Shown: positions 45,899 through 57,507 of the stretch, piece by piece
How positions within the stretch are numbered: the first letter of the stretch is position 1
Layout of the letters: each line of letters begins with the position of its first letter
Source: Hyphomicrobiales bacterium
GTDB taxonomy: Bacteria; Pseudomonadota; Alphaproteobacteria; Rhizobiales; Devosiaceae
Reading direction: 5' to 3'
NCBI GenBank assembly: GCA_027487555.1
Contig: JAIYDI010000004.1
Location: 186,001-250,000, forward strand
Length of the DNA: 64,000 nt
Program-made: the position numbers and the translations under genes
Notes under the pieces: model-generated
The model's input: only the letters and a program-made list of their open reading frames with translations
Told to the model about the DNA's origin: nothing
Database searches by the model: none

Positions 45899-46053
45899 CA
45901 AATGTCCTTTCTGGGGCACGAAGGTGCCGATTTCATGGGGGCAGTATAGCGGATTTCAAGAGATGAAATCGGACACGAACGCGTTGGGGCGCGCGTTGAA
46001 GGGACGCAGAGGGGGGCCACATGATCCGCTGTTGTCGACTGGGAGAATGGACG

Positions 46054-46509
46054 ATGAATACAGCCTTGATCAGACCGCAATGGGGTCCGGCGACGGTCGC
46101 CCTGATGGTACTGGGCTTTGTGGTATGGTGGCCGCTCGGGCTTGCCATGCTGGCCTATATCCTCTGGGGCGAGATGTTCGGCGGCTCTGCCGAAAAGGCG
46201 CAGCGGTTCATGAGCCGCTCGCGTCACTTCGCCGAAGGCTGCGCCAAGCGCGGCCCGTGGGCGAATGCGGAGCGCAGCCGCGGCTTCGGTGGCTTCGGCC
46301 CGACAAGCGGCAATGCCGCCTTCGATGACTACCGTGCCGAGCAGCTTCGCCGGCTCGAGGAGGAGCGCAAGCGCCTCGACGAGGAAATCGAAGCGTTCCA
46401 GGCCTATATGCGGAACCTCCGCATGGCCCGGGATCGCGAGGAGTTCGACCGCTTCATGCGCGACCGCAACAATGGTCGCAATGATGTCGGCCCGGGCAAC
46501 ATGGCCTGA
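46054..46509 (+). CDS. DUF2852 family small membrane protein
   Basis: This 151-residue protein is of a kind found widely in Hyphomicrobiales and Rhodobacterales. It has one or two N-terminal hydrophobic helices (VALMVLGFVVWWPLGLAMLAYILWG) and a Gly/Arg-rich middle. A charged coiled-coil tail (YRAEQLRRLEEERKRLDEEIEAFQAYMRNL) ends in RNNGRND. The function is unknown. The ATG at 46054 follows GGGAGA. It diverges from actS across ~155 bp. Confidence 0.8.
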   Translation: MNTALIRPQWGPATVALMVLGFVVWWPLGLAMLAYILWGEMFGGSAEKAQRFMSRSRHFAEGCAKRGPWANAERSRGFGGFGPTSGNAAFDDYRAEQLRRLEEERKRLDEEIEAFQAYMRNLRMARDREEFDRFMRDRNNGRNDVGPGNMA

Positions 46510-46550
46510 CGCGGTCCTCGTTGACCTGAACCAGCGCCTCCGGCTCACAC

Positions 46551-46619
46551 GGCCGGGGGCGCATTCGTTGGCGCCCTAGGCATCCGCGCCAGGCAAAGGC
46601 CGGGGGCGCATTTGTTTGC
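46551..46619. repeat. Short direct repeat GGCCGGGGGCGCATT(C/T)GTT(G/T)GC
   Basis: Two 22-bp copies (46551-46572 and 46598-46619) lie 47 bp apart, with two differences, in the gap between DUF2852 and the metallopeptidase gene. They may be a local duplication or a paired binding site. Confidence 0.5.
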
Positions 46620-46645
46620 ACCGCCGAATCGTCGATGATGGGCGG

Positions 46646-47395
46646 ATGATCTTCAAGATTCCCGGAGCGAAACCTGCGGCCACCATACCTGCGTCCACCG
46701 AAGTGGAGGTATTGGGCCGCAGCGTGCGAATCGAGGTGCGGCATTCGACGCGCGCCCGCAGCTATCGGCTGAGCGTGCCGCACCATGGCGCGCCCGTGCT
46801 GACGCTCCCCAAGACCGGCCGCTGGACCGAGGCGGAGAAATTCCTCGGGCGGCACCTCGGCTGGCTCGAAGTGCGGCTCAAGGCGGCAGCACCTAAAACG
46901 CCGTTTGTCGACGGGCAGCTGATCCCGTTGCGCGGCGAGCCGCACCGCATCCATGCGACGGGCCGACTGCGCGGACGGGTGGAGGCGGGCGAGATCGACG
47001 GCGAAAAGGTCATCCTCGTGCCCGGCGAAGCGCCGCATCTGTCGCGCCGCCTGACCGACTGGCTGAAGGGCGAGGCGGCGATCGACCTGGCGAGGCGTTC
47101 AGATGTGCATGCCGCAACGCTGGGCGTCGAGGTCAAGTCCATCGCCATGCGCTCGCAGGCGACGCGCTGGGGCTCGTGTTCATCGAGCGGACGGCTCAAC
47201 TACAACTGGCGGCTGATCCTCGCGCCGGGCTTCGTGCTCGACTATGTGGCAGCGCACGAGGTGGCGCATCTTGTGGAGATGAACCACTCGGTGCGGTTCT
47301 GGCGCACGGTGAAGCGCGCCCTGCCCGACATGGAACGCGGCCGCGACTGGCTGAAGCAGCATGGCAAGGAGTTGATGGGCATGGGGCTGGAGTAG
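46646..47395 (+). CDS. SprT/YgjP-like zinc metallopeptidase (M48/DUF45)
   Basis: This 249-residue cytosolic protein has the zinc-protease motif VAAHEVAHLVEMNHS (HExxH) and the preceding TRWGSCSSSGRLNYNWRLILAP block, which is diagnostic for the DUF45/YgjP group. The N-terminal half has the RHSTRARSYRLSV pattern. Physiological substrates are not established for this family. I start at ATG 46646 (MIFKIPG), ten codons inside the ORF track; the ribosome binding site is weak. It ends at a perfect hairpin. Confidence 0.85.
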   Translation: MIFKIPGAKPAATIPASTEVEVLGRSVRIEVRHSTRARSYRLSVPHHGAPVLTLPKTGRWTEAEKFLGRHLGWLEVRLKAAAPKTPFVDGQLIPLRGEPHRIHATGRLRGRVEAGEIDGEKVILVPGEAPHLSRRLTDWLKGEAAIDLARRSDVHAATLGVEVKSIAMRSQATRWGSCSSSGRLNYNWRLILAPGFVLDYVAAHEVAHLVEMNHSVRFWRTVKRALPDMERGRDWLKQHGKELMGMGLE

Positions 47396-47416
47396 CGGGA
47401 GCCCGAGGGCTCCCGC
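47395..47416. terminator. Hairpin directly after the metallopeptidase gene
   Basis: GCGGGAGCCCGAGGGCTCCCGC begins on the last base of the stop codon. It has a 9-bp GC stem but no T-run. It lies between convergent genes and is followed at once by a copy of the nested-palindrome repeat. Confidence 0.5.
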
Positions 47417-47470
47417 ATGGTTCGTGGTTCGGCGCGCTCACGATGAGGAAGCTCACCGTGAGGACGAGGA
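47416..47470. repeat. Nested-palindrome intergenic repeat, copy A
   Basis: The core TTCGTGGTTCGGCGCGCTCACGATGAGGAAGCTC aligns with copies at 58501-58560 and 63292-63354 (shared TTCGTsGT, GCTCACsAyGAGGAA, ATGAGG/GTGAGGACGA). The inner TCGTG/CACGA pair is kept, while the outer arm is degenerate here. Confidence 0.6.
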
Positions 47471-47486
47471 TGTGCGCGGAAGCCGA

Positions 47487-48758
47487 TCAGGCCTTTTCGA
47501 GCGCCTGGGTGATATCGGCGATGATATCATCGACATGCTCGATGCCCACCGAGATGCGCACCAGATCCTCGGAGACGCCGGCGCGGGCCAGTTCCTCGGG
47601 GTTGAGCTGGCGATGCGTGGTCGATGCCGGATGGGTGGCCAGCGACTTGGCATCGCCGATATTGACCAGGCGGTAGATCAATTGCAGCGCGTCGATGAAG
47701 CGACCACCCGCCTCGCGGCCACCCTCGATGCCGAAGCTCAGGATGCCCGACGGCGTGCCACGGGCGTATTTCTTCGCCAGCGCATTGTACTTGTTGTTGG
47801 GCAGGCCCGCGTAGTTGACCCACTTCACCTTGGGATGGCTATCGAGGAATTCTGCCACCTTCTGCGCGTTCGCCACATGCCGATCCATGCGGATGGCGAG
47901 GGTTTCGAGCCCGATGAGGATGAGGAAGGCGTTGTGCGGTGAGAGCGCGGCGCCGGTGTTGCGGAGCGGCACGACGCGGCAGCGGCCGATGAAGGCCGCG
48001 GGCCCCAGCGCCTCGGTATAGACGACGCCGTGATAGGACGGGTCGGGCGTGTTCAGCACCGGGAAGCGCGCGGCATTGGCCTTCCAGTCGAACTTGCCGG
48101 AATCGACGATGATGCCGCCGATCGAGTTGCCATGCCCGCCAATATACTTGGTGAGCGAGTGCACGACGATATCGGCGCCGAAATCGAAGGGCCGGGTGAG
48201 GTAGGGGGTCGCCACGGTGTTGTCGACGATGACCGGGACGCCGTGCTTGTGCGCGATTGCCGCGATGCGCTCGATATCGACGACATTGCCTGCCGGGTTG
48301 CCGATGGATTCGAGGAAGACGGCCTTGGTGCGATCGTCGATCAGGCGATCGAAGGCGTCGAAATCATCGGCGGCGGCGAGGCGGACTTCGATGCCCTGGC
48401 GCGGAAAGGTATGGACGAAGAGATTGTAGGTGCCGCCATAGAGCTGGCTGACCGAGACGATGTTGTCGCCCACGCCCGCGATGGCCTCGATGGCGTAGGT
48501 GATGGCGGCCATGCCCGAGGCGACGCAGAGGCCGGCAATGCCGCCCTCGAGTTCCGCCACGCGCTGCTCGAGCACGGCGGTCGTCGGGTTCATGATGCGG
48601 GTATAGATGTTGCCGGCGACCTTGAGATCGAACAGATCGGCGCCGTGCTGGGTGTTGTCGAAGGTGTAGGAGGTGGTCTGGTAGATCGGCACTGCGGCCG
48701 CACGGGTGGTGGGCTCGGGCTTGTAGCCATGGTGCAGGGCGATTGTCTCGGGCTTCAT
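47487..48758 (-). CDS. metY: O-acetylhomoserine (thiol)-lyase / sulfhydrylase
   Basis: This 423-residue PLP enzyme of the Cys/Met metabolism family makes homocysteine from O-acetylhomoserine and sulfide, a direct route to methionine. The PLP lysine is in VVHSLTKYIGGHG. Other family marks are TRIMNPTTAVLEQRVAELEGG, SQLYGGTYNLF, VDNTVATPYLTRP and the C-terminal THRQLNPEELARAGVSEDLVRISVGIE. The ATG at 48758 has AAGGAGG. The leader can fold that ribosome binding site into a hairpin. It is not part of an operon. Confidence 0.9.
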   Translation of the reverse strand: MKPETIALHHGYKPEPTTRAAAVPIYQTTSYTFDNTQHGADLFDLKVAGNIYTRIMNPTTAVLEQRVAELEGGIAGLCVASGMAAITYAIEAIAGVGDNIVSVSQLYGGTYNLFVHTFPRQGIEVRLAAADDFDAFDRLIDDRTKAVFLESIGNPAGNVVDIERIAAIAHKHGVPVIVDNTVATPYLTRPFDFGADIVVHSLTKYIGGHGNSIGGIIVDSGKFDWKANAARFPVLNTPDPSYHGVVYTEALGPAAFIGRCRVVPLRNTGAALSPHNAFLILIGLETLAIRMDRHVANAQKVAEFLDSHPKVKWVNYAGLPNNKYNALAKKYARGTPSGILSFGIEGGREAGGRFIDALQLIYRLVNIGDAKSLATHPASTTHRQLNPEELARAGVSEDLVRISVGIEHVDDIIADITQALEKA

Positions 48759-49140
48759 GAGCCGGTTCCTCCTTGTTGATTGGAGGAGAGTGTGTAGCGC
48801 GGCCCGCAGGCGGTGAAAAGCGTTGCCGCGGCAAGCCATGGTCAAAGCCGGGTGCGAGCCCGACATTTCCAACCGCAGGGCGGGGCATAGCGAGCACGGC
48901 GTTTCGCCACGGCACAAAGGCCTGTGCCAAAGCAGCCACAGGGGCGCGGCGGAGATTGACCGGGGGCGCAACGCCACATAAACCGGCCACAATTAGCCTC
49001 GATAGCCTTCGGTCAGTACCGGACGACGTCGAACGGCGCGCCGGACCGAGCGCGGCGCAGAGGACTAGCCGGGCCGCCTCCCGCCGAACGGTCGAGGTTG
49101 GTAGACGCACAAGCTTCAGCCTAGAGGGCCGGACCCGTCC
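48759..49140. promoter_or_regulatory. metY leader / PBP upstream region
   Basis: This 382-bp non-coding divergent spacer holds regulatory structure on the metY side. In the mRNA sense, TCCTCC-AATCAACAA-GGAGGA pairs the Shine-Dalgarno (48767-48772) with an anti-Shine-Dalgarno (48782-48787). The 12-bp palindrome TTGCCGCGGCAA and a CGGG-loop-CCCG hairpin lie further up. I could not fit the SAM-II consensus. The right half, before the PBP gene, has no obvious ribosome binding site or promoter. Confidence 0.4.
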
Positions 49141-51318
49141 ATGGATTTCGAGATTTCGCCGGATGACCGCGTCGGAGGCGCGCCCAGGAAGGGCGGCAGG
49201 CCGACGCCGGCCGCAAAGCGCGTGGTCAAGAAGCCGGCGCGCGGGCGGAAGGCGGAACCTGGCTTTGCGGAATCGGGCGAGGTCTATCTCGACGACGACG
49301 ACCTGCCCACGCCGACCCGGCGCGGACGATCGAGCCGCGGCGGAAAGCCGGAAAAGGCGCCGCGCGGCAGGCGGCGGCGCGAGAAGAAGCCGCTGACCTT
49401 TGGCCGGGTCGTGCTGAAGCTCATAGGCTGGTTGTTCATTCTGGGTATCTGGGGAGCGATCGCCGTGGGTGGCGTGGTGGGCTACTACGCCTTCCAGCTG
49501 CCGCCCGCCGACACATGGAAAGTGCCCGACCGGCCGGCCAATATCCGCATTCTCGCGGCCGATGGGCAGTTGATCTCGAACCGCGGCAAATCTGGCGGCG
49601 AGGCGGTATCGCTGCACGAGTTGCCCTATTACGTGCCGGCAGCCTTCGTCGCCATCGAAGACCGGCGGTTCTACGAGCATTTCGGGCTCGACGTGATCGG
49701 GCTGGCCTCGGTGGCGCTCGAAAGCGTGCGGGCTGGTGGCGTGACGCGCGGCGCCTCGACGATCACTCAGCAGGTGGCCAAGAACCTGTTCCTCACCCCG
49801 GACCAGACCCTGGGCCGCAAGGTGCAGGAAGCAGTGCTGGCGCTGTGGCTGGAGCGGAACTACACCAAGGCGGAGATCCTCGAGCTCTACCTGAACCGGG
49901 TGAATTTCGGCCACGAGAAATACGGCATCGAGGCCGCGGCGCAGTTCTATTTCGGCAAATCGGCGCGCAACCTGTCGCTGTCGGAAGCGGCGATCCTCGC
50001 CGGTTCGCTGCAGGCCCCGTCGCGGCTGAACCCCAAGGGCAAGCCGGAACTGGTGCAGGCGCGGCAGCAGCTGGTGCTGAAGGCCATGGCGCGCGAGGGC
50101 TATATCTCGGACGCCGAAGCGAAGGCGGCGACCATCGACCAGGGCGAGACGGTCCGCACGCGCGTCGTGGGCTCGGAAAGCTATGTGGCCGACTGGGTCG
50201 AGACGCTGATGACCGCGTATCTCGGCGACCTCAAGGATGATGTGATCGTGCGTACCACGATCAACTGGGACCTGCAGAAGCAGGCGGAGTTCGTGCTGCG
50301 CGAAGCCGTGGCCCAGCACGGCAAGGACATGGGCTTCGGCCAGGGTGCCATGGTGGCGATGGATGTGGATGGCTCGGTTCGGGCGCTCGTGGGCGGCATC
50401 GACTACACCCAGAGCCAGTTCAACCGCGCCGTGACATCGCGCAGGCAGCCGGGCTCGACCTTCAAGGCGTTCGTCTATCTCGCCGGCATGGAAAAGGGCT
50501 ACACGCCCGATACGGTGGCGGATGATGCGCCGATCGACATCAATGGCTGGCAGCCCGCGAATGCCGACGGCAATTTCAACGGACCGATGACGCTGCGCGA
50601 GGCGCTGGCCAAATCGCGCAACACGATTGCCGCCGTGCTGGCCAACGATGTCGGCCCCGAAAAGGTGGTGGAGGCCGCCATGCGGCTCGGGATTTCCTCG
50701 CCGCTGCAGCCGGTGCCCTCGATTGCGCTCGGCACGCAGGAAGTGTCGCTGCTCGAAATGACGGCAGCCTATGCGCCCTTCGCCAATGGCGGCATCGGGG
50801 TGATCGCCAATGTCATCACCCGCATCGAGACGCCGGACGGCAAGGCGCTCTATGACGCGGTACCGGCCGGTCCGGGCCGTGTGATCCAGCCCAATATCGT
50901 GGCGGAAATGAACGACATGCTGCACGCGGCGGTGGAAATCGGCACCGGCAAGCGCGCCCAGCTCAATGGCTGGCCGATGGCGGGCAAGACCGGCACCAGC
51001 CAGAAGGCGCGCGATGCGTGGTTCATCGGCTATACGTCACGCATGGTGACTGGCGTGTGGCTGGGCAATGACGACGACGTGGGCACCAAGCTGTCGGGCG
51101 GCAATATTCCGGTCGAGGTGTGGAGCCAGTTCATGGCCAAGGCGCACGAGGGCATCCCGGTGGCGGACCTGCCTGGGCTGGTCGGCGCGATGAGCACCGA
51201 CGGCACGTTGCAGCCCATGGAGCAGCCGGTGGTGAATGCGCCGACCGAGCCACAGCAGGGGGAACGGCCGAAGCGTACGCTGACCGACCTGCTCGAAGGC
51301 ATATTCGGCGGCGGCTAG
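49141..51318 (+). CDS. Class A penicillin-binding protein (PBP1A family)
   Basis: This 725-residue bifunctional peptidoglycan synthase has a long basic, disordered cytosolic N-tail (1-85, rich in RR/KK), one TM helix (~90-112) and a GT51 transglycosylase domain (IEDRRFYEHFGLD; GASTITQQVAKNLFL; catalytic Glu in each block). A transpeptidase follows with SxxK (RQPGSTFKAF), SxN (KSRNT) and KTG (AGKTGTSQ). The start has no good Shine-Dalgarno. The TAG stop codon is the first base triplet of the palindromic repeat at 51316. Confidence 0.92.
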   Translation: MDFEISPDDRVGGAPRKGGRPTPAAKRVVKKPARGRKAEPGFAESGEVYLDDDDLPTPTRRGRSSRGGKPEKAPRGRRRREKKPLTFGRVVLKLIGWLFILGIWGAIAVGGVVGYYAFQLPPADTWKVPDRPANIRILAADGQLISNRGKSGGEAVSLHELPYYVPAAFVAIEDRRFYEHFGLDVIGLASVALESVRAGGVTRGASTITQQVAKNLFLTPDQTLGRKVQEAVLALWLERNYTKAEILELYLNRVNFGHEKYGIEAAAQFYFGKSARNLSLSEAAILAGSLQAPSRLNPKGKPELVQARQQLVLKAMAREGYISDAEAKAATIDQGETVRTRVVGSESYVADWVETLMTAYLGDLKDDVIVRTTINWDLQKQAEFVLREAVAQHGKDMGFGQGAMVAMDVDGSVRALVGGIDYTQSQFNRAVTSRRQPGSTFKAFVYLAGMEKGYTPDTVADDAPIDINGWQPANADGNFNGPMTLREALAKSRNTIAAVLANDVGPEKVVEAAMRLGISSPLQPVPSIALGTQEVSLLEMTAAYAPFANGGIGVIANVITRIETPDGKALYDAVPAGPGRVIQPNIVAEMNDMLHAAVEIGTGKRAQLNGWPMAGKTGTSQKARDAWFIGYTSRMVTGVWLGNDDDVGTKLSGGNIPVEVWSQFMAKAHEGIPVADLPGLVGAMSTDGTLQPMEQPVVNAPTEPQQGERPKRTLTDLLEGIFGGG

Positions 51319-51414
51319 ACCATTTCAGCGTTTCAACCGAATCGTGAAATGGTCTAAACCGTTGTTTTGTCGGGCTTTCGAGGCAGGAAAGCCATGCAAC
51401 TTTCCTTCGAAGCG
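51316..51414. repeat. Two-hairpin intergenic repeat, copy 2 (RIME-like)
   Basis: The ~99-bp element fills the gap between the PBP and gyrB stop codons. A perfect 12-bp inverted repeat TAGACCATTTCA/TGAAATGGTCTA (51316-51356) is followed by GTTGTTTTGTCG. A second nested palindrome (CTTTCGA..AGGAAAG..CTTTCCT..TCGAAG) ends it. It aligns over its length with the reverse complement of copy 1 at 20621-20719. The first TAG is the PBP stop codon. Confidence 0.78.
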
Positions 51415-51416
51415 TA

Positions 51417-54128
<2,712 letters not shown>

Positions 54129-54377
54129 ATGGCCGACACCGCCTTCAGCGACATCAAGACCATGAGCTTCGAGCTGGCGCTCAAGGAACTCGAAACCATC
54201 GTCGGCAAGCTCGAAAGCGGGCAGGCGCCGCTGGCGGAATCGATTGCCCTGTATGAACGCGGCGAGGCGCTGAAGGCGCGCTGCGAGGCGCTCTTGAAGG
54301 AAGCCGAGATGCGGATCGAGAAGATCACGCTCAAGGGCGGGCAGCCGGTGGGCACCGAGCCGCTCGACACGCAGTAA
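54129..54377 (+). CDS. xseB: Exodeoxyribonuclease VII small subunit
   Basis: This 82-residue protein is a typical XseB ([53 protein letters not shown]). It forms a helical coil that associates with XseA in a nuclease degrading single-stranded DNA. xseA is not in the window. tlyA follows after 12 bp, suggesting co-transcription. Confidence 0.95.
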   Translation: MADTAFSDIKTMSFELALKELETIVGKLESGQAPLAESIALYERGEALKARCEALLKEAEMRIEKITLKGGQPVGTEPLDTQ

Positions 54378-54389
54378 GGCAGGGCTCAG

Positions 54390-55127
54390 ATGGCTGAGCG
54401 GATACGGCTCGACCTGGCGCTCGAAGCGCGCGGCCTGCTGCCGAGCCGGGCGCGGGCCCGCGACGCGGTGCTGCGCGGCACGGTGAAGGTGAATGGCGTC
54501 ACGGCGACGAAACCGAACCAGCCGGTGGGCGCGGCGGACAGCGTCACGCTCGATGATCCGGCGGCGCGTTATGTGAGCCGCGCGGCGCTGAAGCTGGTCG
54601 CGGGGCTCGATGCGGGCGGGATCGACCCCACGGGCCGGGTGGCACTCGATATCGGCGCCTCGACGGGCGGGTTCACGCAGGTGCTGCTGGAGCGTGGCGC
54701 GGTGCGGGTCTTCGCGGTCGATGTGGGACACGGCCAGCTGCACCCCGAGATTGCGGCGGACGGACGGGTGGTGAGCCTCGAGGGCACGAATGCGCGCGAT
54801 CTCACCCGCGAGACGATCCCCGAGGAAGGGGATCTGCTGGTGTGCGACGTGAGCTTCGTGTCGGTGGTGAAAGTCCTCGAGGCGCCGCTCGCGCTCTGTG
54901 CGGATGCGGCCGATGCGGTGATCCTGCTGAAGCCGCAATTCGAGGTGGGGCGCGAGCATGTGGGTCGCGGCGGGCTCGTGACGGACGAGGCAGCGATCGC
55001 GGAAGCGGTCGGGCGGGTGACCGGCTTCATGGCCGATTGCGGCTGGCGGCACGTGGTTTCCGCCCCCTCCCCCATTGCCGGTGGCGACGGCAACCGCGAG
55101 ACAGTGGCGGTGTTCCGGCGGGGCTAG
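54390..55127 (+). CDS. tlyA: TlyA family rRNA 2'-O-methyltransferase
   Basis: This 245-residue protein has an N-terminal S4 RNA-binding domain (RIRLDLALEARGLLPSRARARDAVLRGTVKVNG, ~1-65) and a FtsJ-type Rossmann methyltransferase with the SAM motif ALDIGASTGGFTQVLLERGA (~85-105). LVCDVSFVSVVKVLE follows. TlyA enzymes methylate 16S/23S rRNA riboses; the 'hemolysin A' label is historic. Its end overlaps the convergent receiver-like gene by 4 bp. Confidence 0.9.
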   Translation: MAERIRLDLALEARGLLPSRARARDAVLRGTVKVNGVTATKPNQPVGAADSVTLDDPAARYVSRAALKLVAGLDAGGIDPTGRVALDIGASTGGFTQVLLERGAVRVFAVDVGHGQLHPEIAADGRVVSLEGTNARDLTRETIPEEGDLLVCDVSFVSVVKVLEAPLALCADAADAVILLKPQFEVGREHVGRGGLVTDEAAIAEAVGRVTGFMADCGWRHVVSAPSPIAGGDGNRETVAVFRRG

Positions 55128-55705
55128 ACCCGCACCACGTCCATAGGACTTGCGCCGCCGAAGATTTCGCGGCGGAAGACCATATTGCCGATGAGCGGAT
55201 CGCGGCGGATGGTGAGGCGGCTGAACGGGTTGCCGCCTTCGCGGCGCGGATCGCCCGGATCGCCGGGCTTTTCCATGCGGCGACGATCCGGGCCGAGATA
55301 TTCGGATGTGCGGATATAACTGGGCGGCGAGGTGAGCTGCTTGCTGAGCCGGCCGGTCAGCACGTCACGCCGCTCGGGCACGATGATGACATCGTCGAAG
55401 CCGAGATCGATGTGGTGAAGTACGGTTTCAGCGGGGCCATCGGGGGTGAGGATGATGGCCGGGGCATAGCGCAGCCGATCAGTGCCGCTCTTGCGCAGCT
55501 GGTCGAGCAGCGAGCGCTTGGCGCTATGGGGCATGGAGACATGCACGAGGAAGAACACAACCGGGCGGAGAGCCACCTGCGGGTCAGTGAAGCTGGCGGA
55601 TTCGATGTTGCCGAAGCCGATCAAGCGGGCCAGTTCGACCAAGGCCCTGTCATCGGCCTCGGTCGCGGCAACCACCATGGCTCCGCACAGCTCCAGCATA
55701 CGCAT
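55124..55705 (-). CDS. Receiver-like protein with degenerate phospho-acceptor
   Basis: This 193-residue protein has ~120 residues that follow a CheY-like alternation (MVVAATEADDRALVELARLIGF; VFFLVHVSMPHS; APAIILT; GFDDVIIVP). The usual phospho-acceptor Asp position is occupied by V-H-V and the acidic pocket is weak. A C-terminal tail contains YIRTSEYLGPDRRRMEKPG. A Y-x-GPDRRR stretch recurs in alphaproteobacterial receiver-only proteins. No output domain is present. It probably works without phosphorylation. The ATG at 55705 follows GAGGGGGGA. Confidence 0.6.
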   Translation of the reverse strand: MRMLELCGAMVVAATEADDRALVELARLIGFGNIESASFTDPQVALRPVVFFLVHVSMPHSAKRSLLDQLRKSGTDRLRYAPAIILTPDGPAETVLHHIDLGFDDVIIVPERRDVLTGRLSKQLTSPPSYIRTSEYLGPDRRRMEKPGDPGDPRREGGNPFSRLTIRRDPLIGNMVFRREIFGGASPMDVVRV

Positions 55706-55878
55706 TCCCCCCTCGGGAGCGCACCATGCTTGAGAAAACTTTCGCAAGTGTTTCCCAATGCATACCGAAGCGGGCACCGCCGGATGCCGGCGCTTTTGTC
55801 GCATGAATCTGGGCGCCAAAGCCGCGTTTCACAAGACAAATCAAGGGGCCGCACTTAATCCCGCGCGGCAGCCGCCCC
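55706..55878. other. Spacer with a terminator-like hairpin (55778-55797)
   Basis: This 173-bp gap lies between aroC (ending at 55879) and the next minus-strand gene. CGCCGG-ATG-CCGGCG is followed by CTTTT on the + strand, which is the wrong orientation to end aroC. It may stop antisense or read-through transcripts from tlyA. Confidence 0.35.
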
Positions 55879-56985
55879 TCAGTAGCCGAGCCCGCCGTCG
55901 CGACCTGTTTGCCCCCGATGGCGGAGGAAATGATCGGCGAGCACCAGCGCCATCATCGCCTCGCCGATCGGCACGGCGCGGATGCCGACGCAGGGGTCAT
56001 GCCGGCCCTTGGTGACAACTTCGGTGTTTTGGTTGGCGGTGGTGACGGTTTCGCGCGGCGTGATGATGGACGAGGTGGGCTTGACCGCAAAGCGCAGGAC
56101 GATCGGGTCGCCATTCGAGATACCGCCAAGTATGCCGCCGGCGTGGTTCGACTTGAAGGCGGGACCGCTGTTGCCGGCGCGCATTTCATCGGCATTTTCG
56201 GTGCCGGTGAGCGCTGCGGAGCCCATGCCCTCGCCGATTTCGACGCCCTTGACGGCATTGATCGACATCATGGCGGAGGCGAGGTCGGCGCTCAGCTTGC
56301 CATAAATGGGGGCGCCCCAGCCGGGCGGCACCCCTTCGGCGACGACCTCGATGACGGCGCCGACGGAATTGCCATCCTTGCGGATGCCGTCGAGATAGGT
56401 CTCCCATTGCTTCGCGGCGACCGGATCGGCGCAGAAGAACGGATTGTTGGCCACCTCATCCCAGTCAAAGCGGGCGTAGTCGATCTTGTGCGGGCCGATC
56501 TGCACCAGGGACGCCCGTATGGTGACACCGGGGATGACAAGGCGGGCGACCGCGCCGGCGGCGACTCGGGCGGCGGTCTCGCGCGCCGAGGCGCGACCCG
56601 AGCCCTTGTAGTCGCGGATGCCGTATTTCTGGTGGTAGGTGAAATCGGCGTGGCCCGGCCGATACTTGTCCTTGATGTCGGAATAGTCCTTGGAGCGCTG
56701 GTCGGTGTTCTGGATCTCGAGTGAAATCGGCGTGCCGGTGGTCTTCAAGAGCCCGTCACGCTCATCCTCGAACGTGCCGGACAGGATGCGGACGATGTCG
56801 TCCTCGCGGCGCTGCGTGGTGAAGCGCGACTGGCCGGGCTTGCGCCTGTCGAGATCGCGCTGGATGATTTCGGCCGAGATCGGGATGCCGGGCGGGCAAC
56901 CATCGACCACGACGCCAAGCGCCGGTCCGTGGCTTTCGCCCCAGGTGGTGAAACGGAACAGATGGCCGAAGGTGTTGAAGCTCAT
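55879..56985 (-). CDS. aroC: Chorismate synthase
   Basis: This 368-residue FMN-dependent enzyme performs the last shikimate-pathway step, EPSP to chorismate. Hallmarks are [20 protein letters not shown] at the N-terminus, [32 protein letters not shown] (the chorismate synthase signature) and the C-terminal [26 protein letters not shown]. Length and start are typical. It is a single gene diverging from a small secreted protein gene across 119 bp. Confidence 0.97.
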   Translation of the reverse strand: MSFNTFGHLFRFTTWGESHGPALGVVVDGCPPGIPISAEIIQRDLDRRKPGQSRFTTQRREDDIVRILSGTFEDERDGLLKTTGTPISLEIQNTDQRSKDYSDIKDKYRPGHADFTYHQKYGIRDYKGSGRASARETAARVAAGAVARLVIPGVTIRASLVQIGPHKIDYARFDWDEVANNPFFCADPVAAKQWETYLDGIRKDGNSVGAVIEVVAEGVPPGWGAPIYGKLSADLASAMMSINAVKGVEIGEGMGSAALTGTENADEMRAGNSGPAFKSNHAGGILGGISNGDPIVLRFAVKPTSSIITPRETVTTANQNTEVVTKGRHDPCVGIRAVPIGEAMMALVLADHFLRHRGQTGRDGGLGY

Positions 56986-57104
56986 GGAACTGCCCGGAAT
57001 GTCTGGGGCCGGTCATAGGGCGAGCGGCGGGAGGGGTCAATGCCGGGCCGGACGACCCACGCGGAGCGATAGCCATTTGCCGCGGGCTCGACTATGATTT
57101 CGGG

Positions 57105-57482
57105 ATGCTCAGCTATGCTCGCAGTTTGTCGTTTGTCATCGCGCTGGCCCTCGCGGCAGCGCCGGTTCTTGCCCAGGATATCGTCGGCGACGTACCGGCC
57201 GATGCGCAGAAGGACCTCTGGTGCGGCACGGCCTTCGGGCTGATGCTGAAGGAAGCGCCCGCGGAAAAAGGCGGCGACCAGACCGGGCTCAAGGACGCGT
57301 TCAAGGCCGGCAGCGCGGGGCTGATCGAGCGGGCGCTGCCGATCTATCTCGAAAGCGGCTACAGCAACGAGACGCTCGAGGCGTTCCGGCTCAAGCTCGA
57401 GGGCGAGGTGAGCCGGACGATAAATGGCGGCGAGACGGGGCCCTACACATTCCAGGATTGCTCGGCGCTGATCGGGCAATGA
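57105..57482 (+). CDS. Small secreted protein of unknown function, paralogue 1
   Basis: This 125-residue protein has a Sec signal peptide (LSYARSLSFVIALALAAAPVLAQ, cleavage near 23) and a helical mature part. DVPADAQKDLWCGTAFGLML and the C-terminal FQDCSALIGQ each hold one cysteine, a likely disulfide pair. The protein encoded at 58140-58496 has the same start (DVPAEADRLLWCGSAMYWL) and a similar end (ECPALAEQ), so the two are paralogues flanking pncA. I do not recognise a named family. Confidence 0.7.
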   Translation: MLSYARSLSFVIALALAAAPVLAQDIVGDVPADAQKDLWCGTAFGLMLKEAPAEKGGDQTGLKDAFKAGSAGLIERALPIYLESGYSNETLEAFRLKLEGEVSRTINGGETGPYTFQDCSALIGQ

Positions 57483-57507
57483 GTTCTTGCGACCAAGGAA
57501 ATTGACG

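Noticed and set aside
48759-49140. SAM-II riboswitch upstream of metY
   Set aside because: I could not align the pseudoknot consensus; only a Shine-Dalgarno hairpin is supportable.
48773-49396. 207-aa ORF spanning the metY leader and the PBP start
   Set aside because: It overlaps the PBP gene in another frame and consists of Arg/Ala/Gly-rich sequence.
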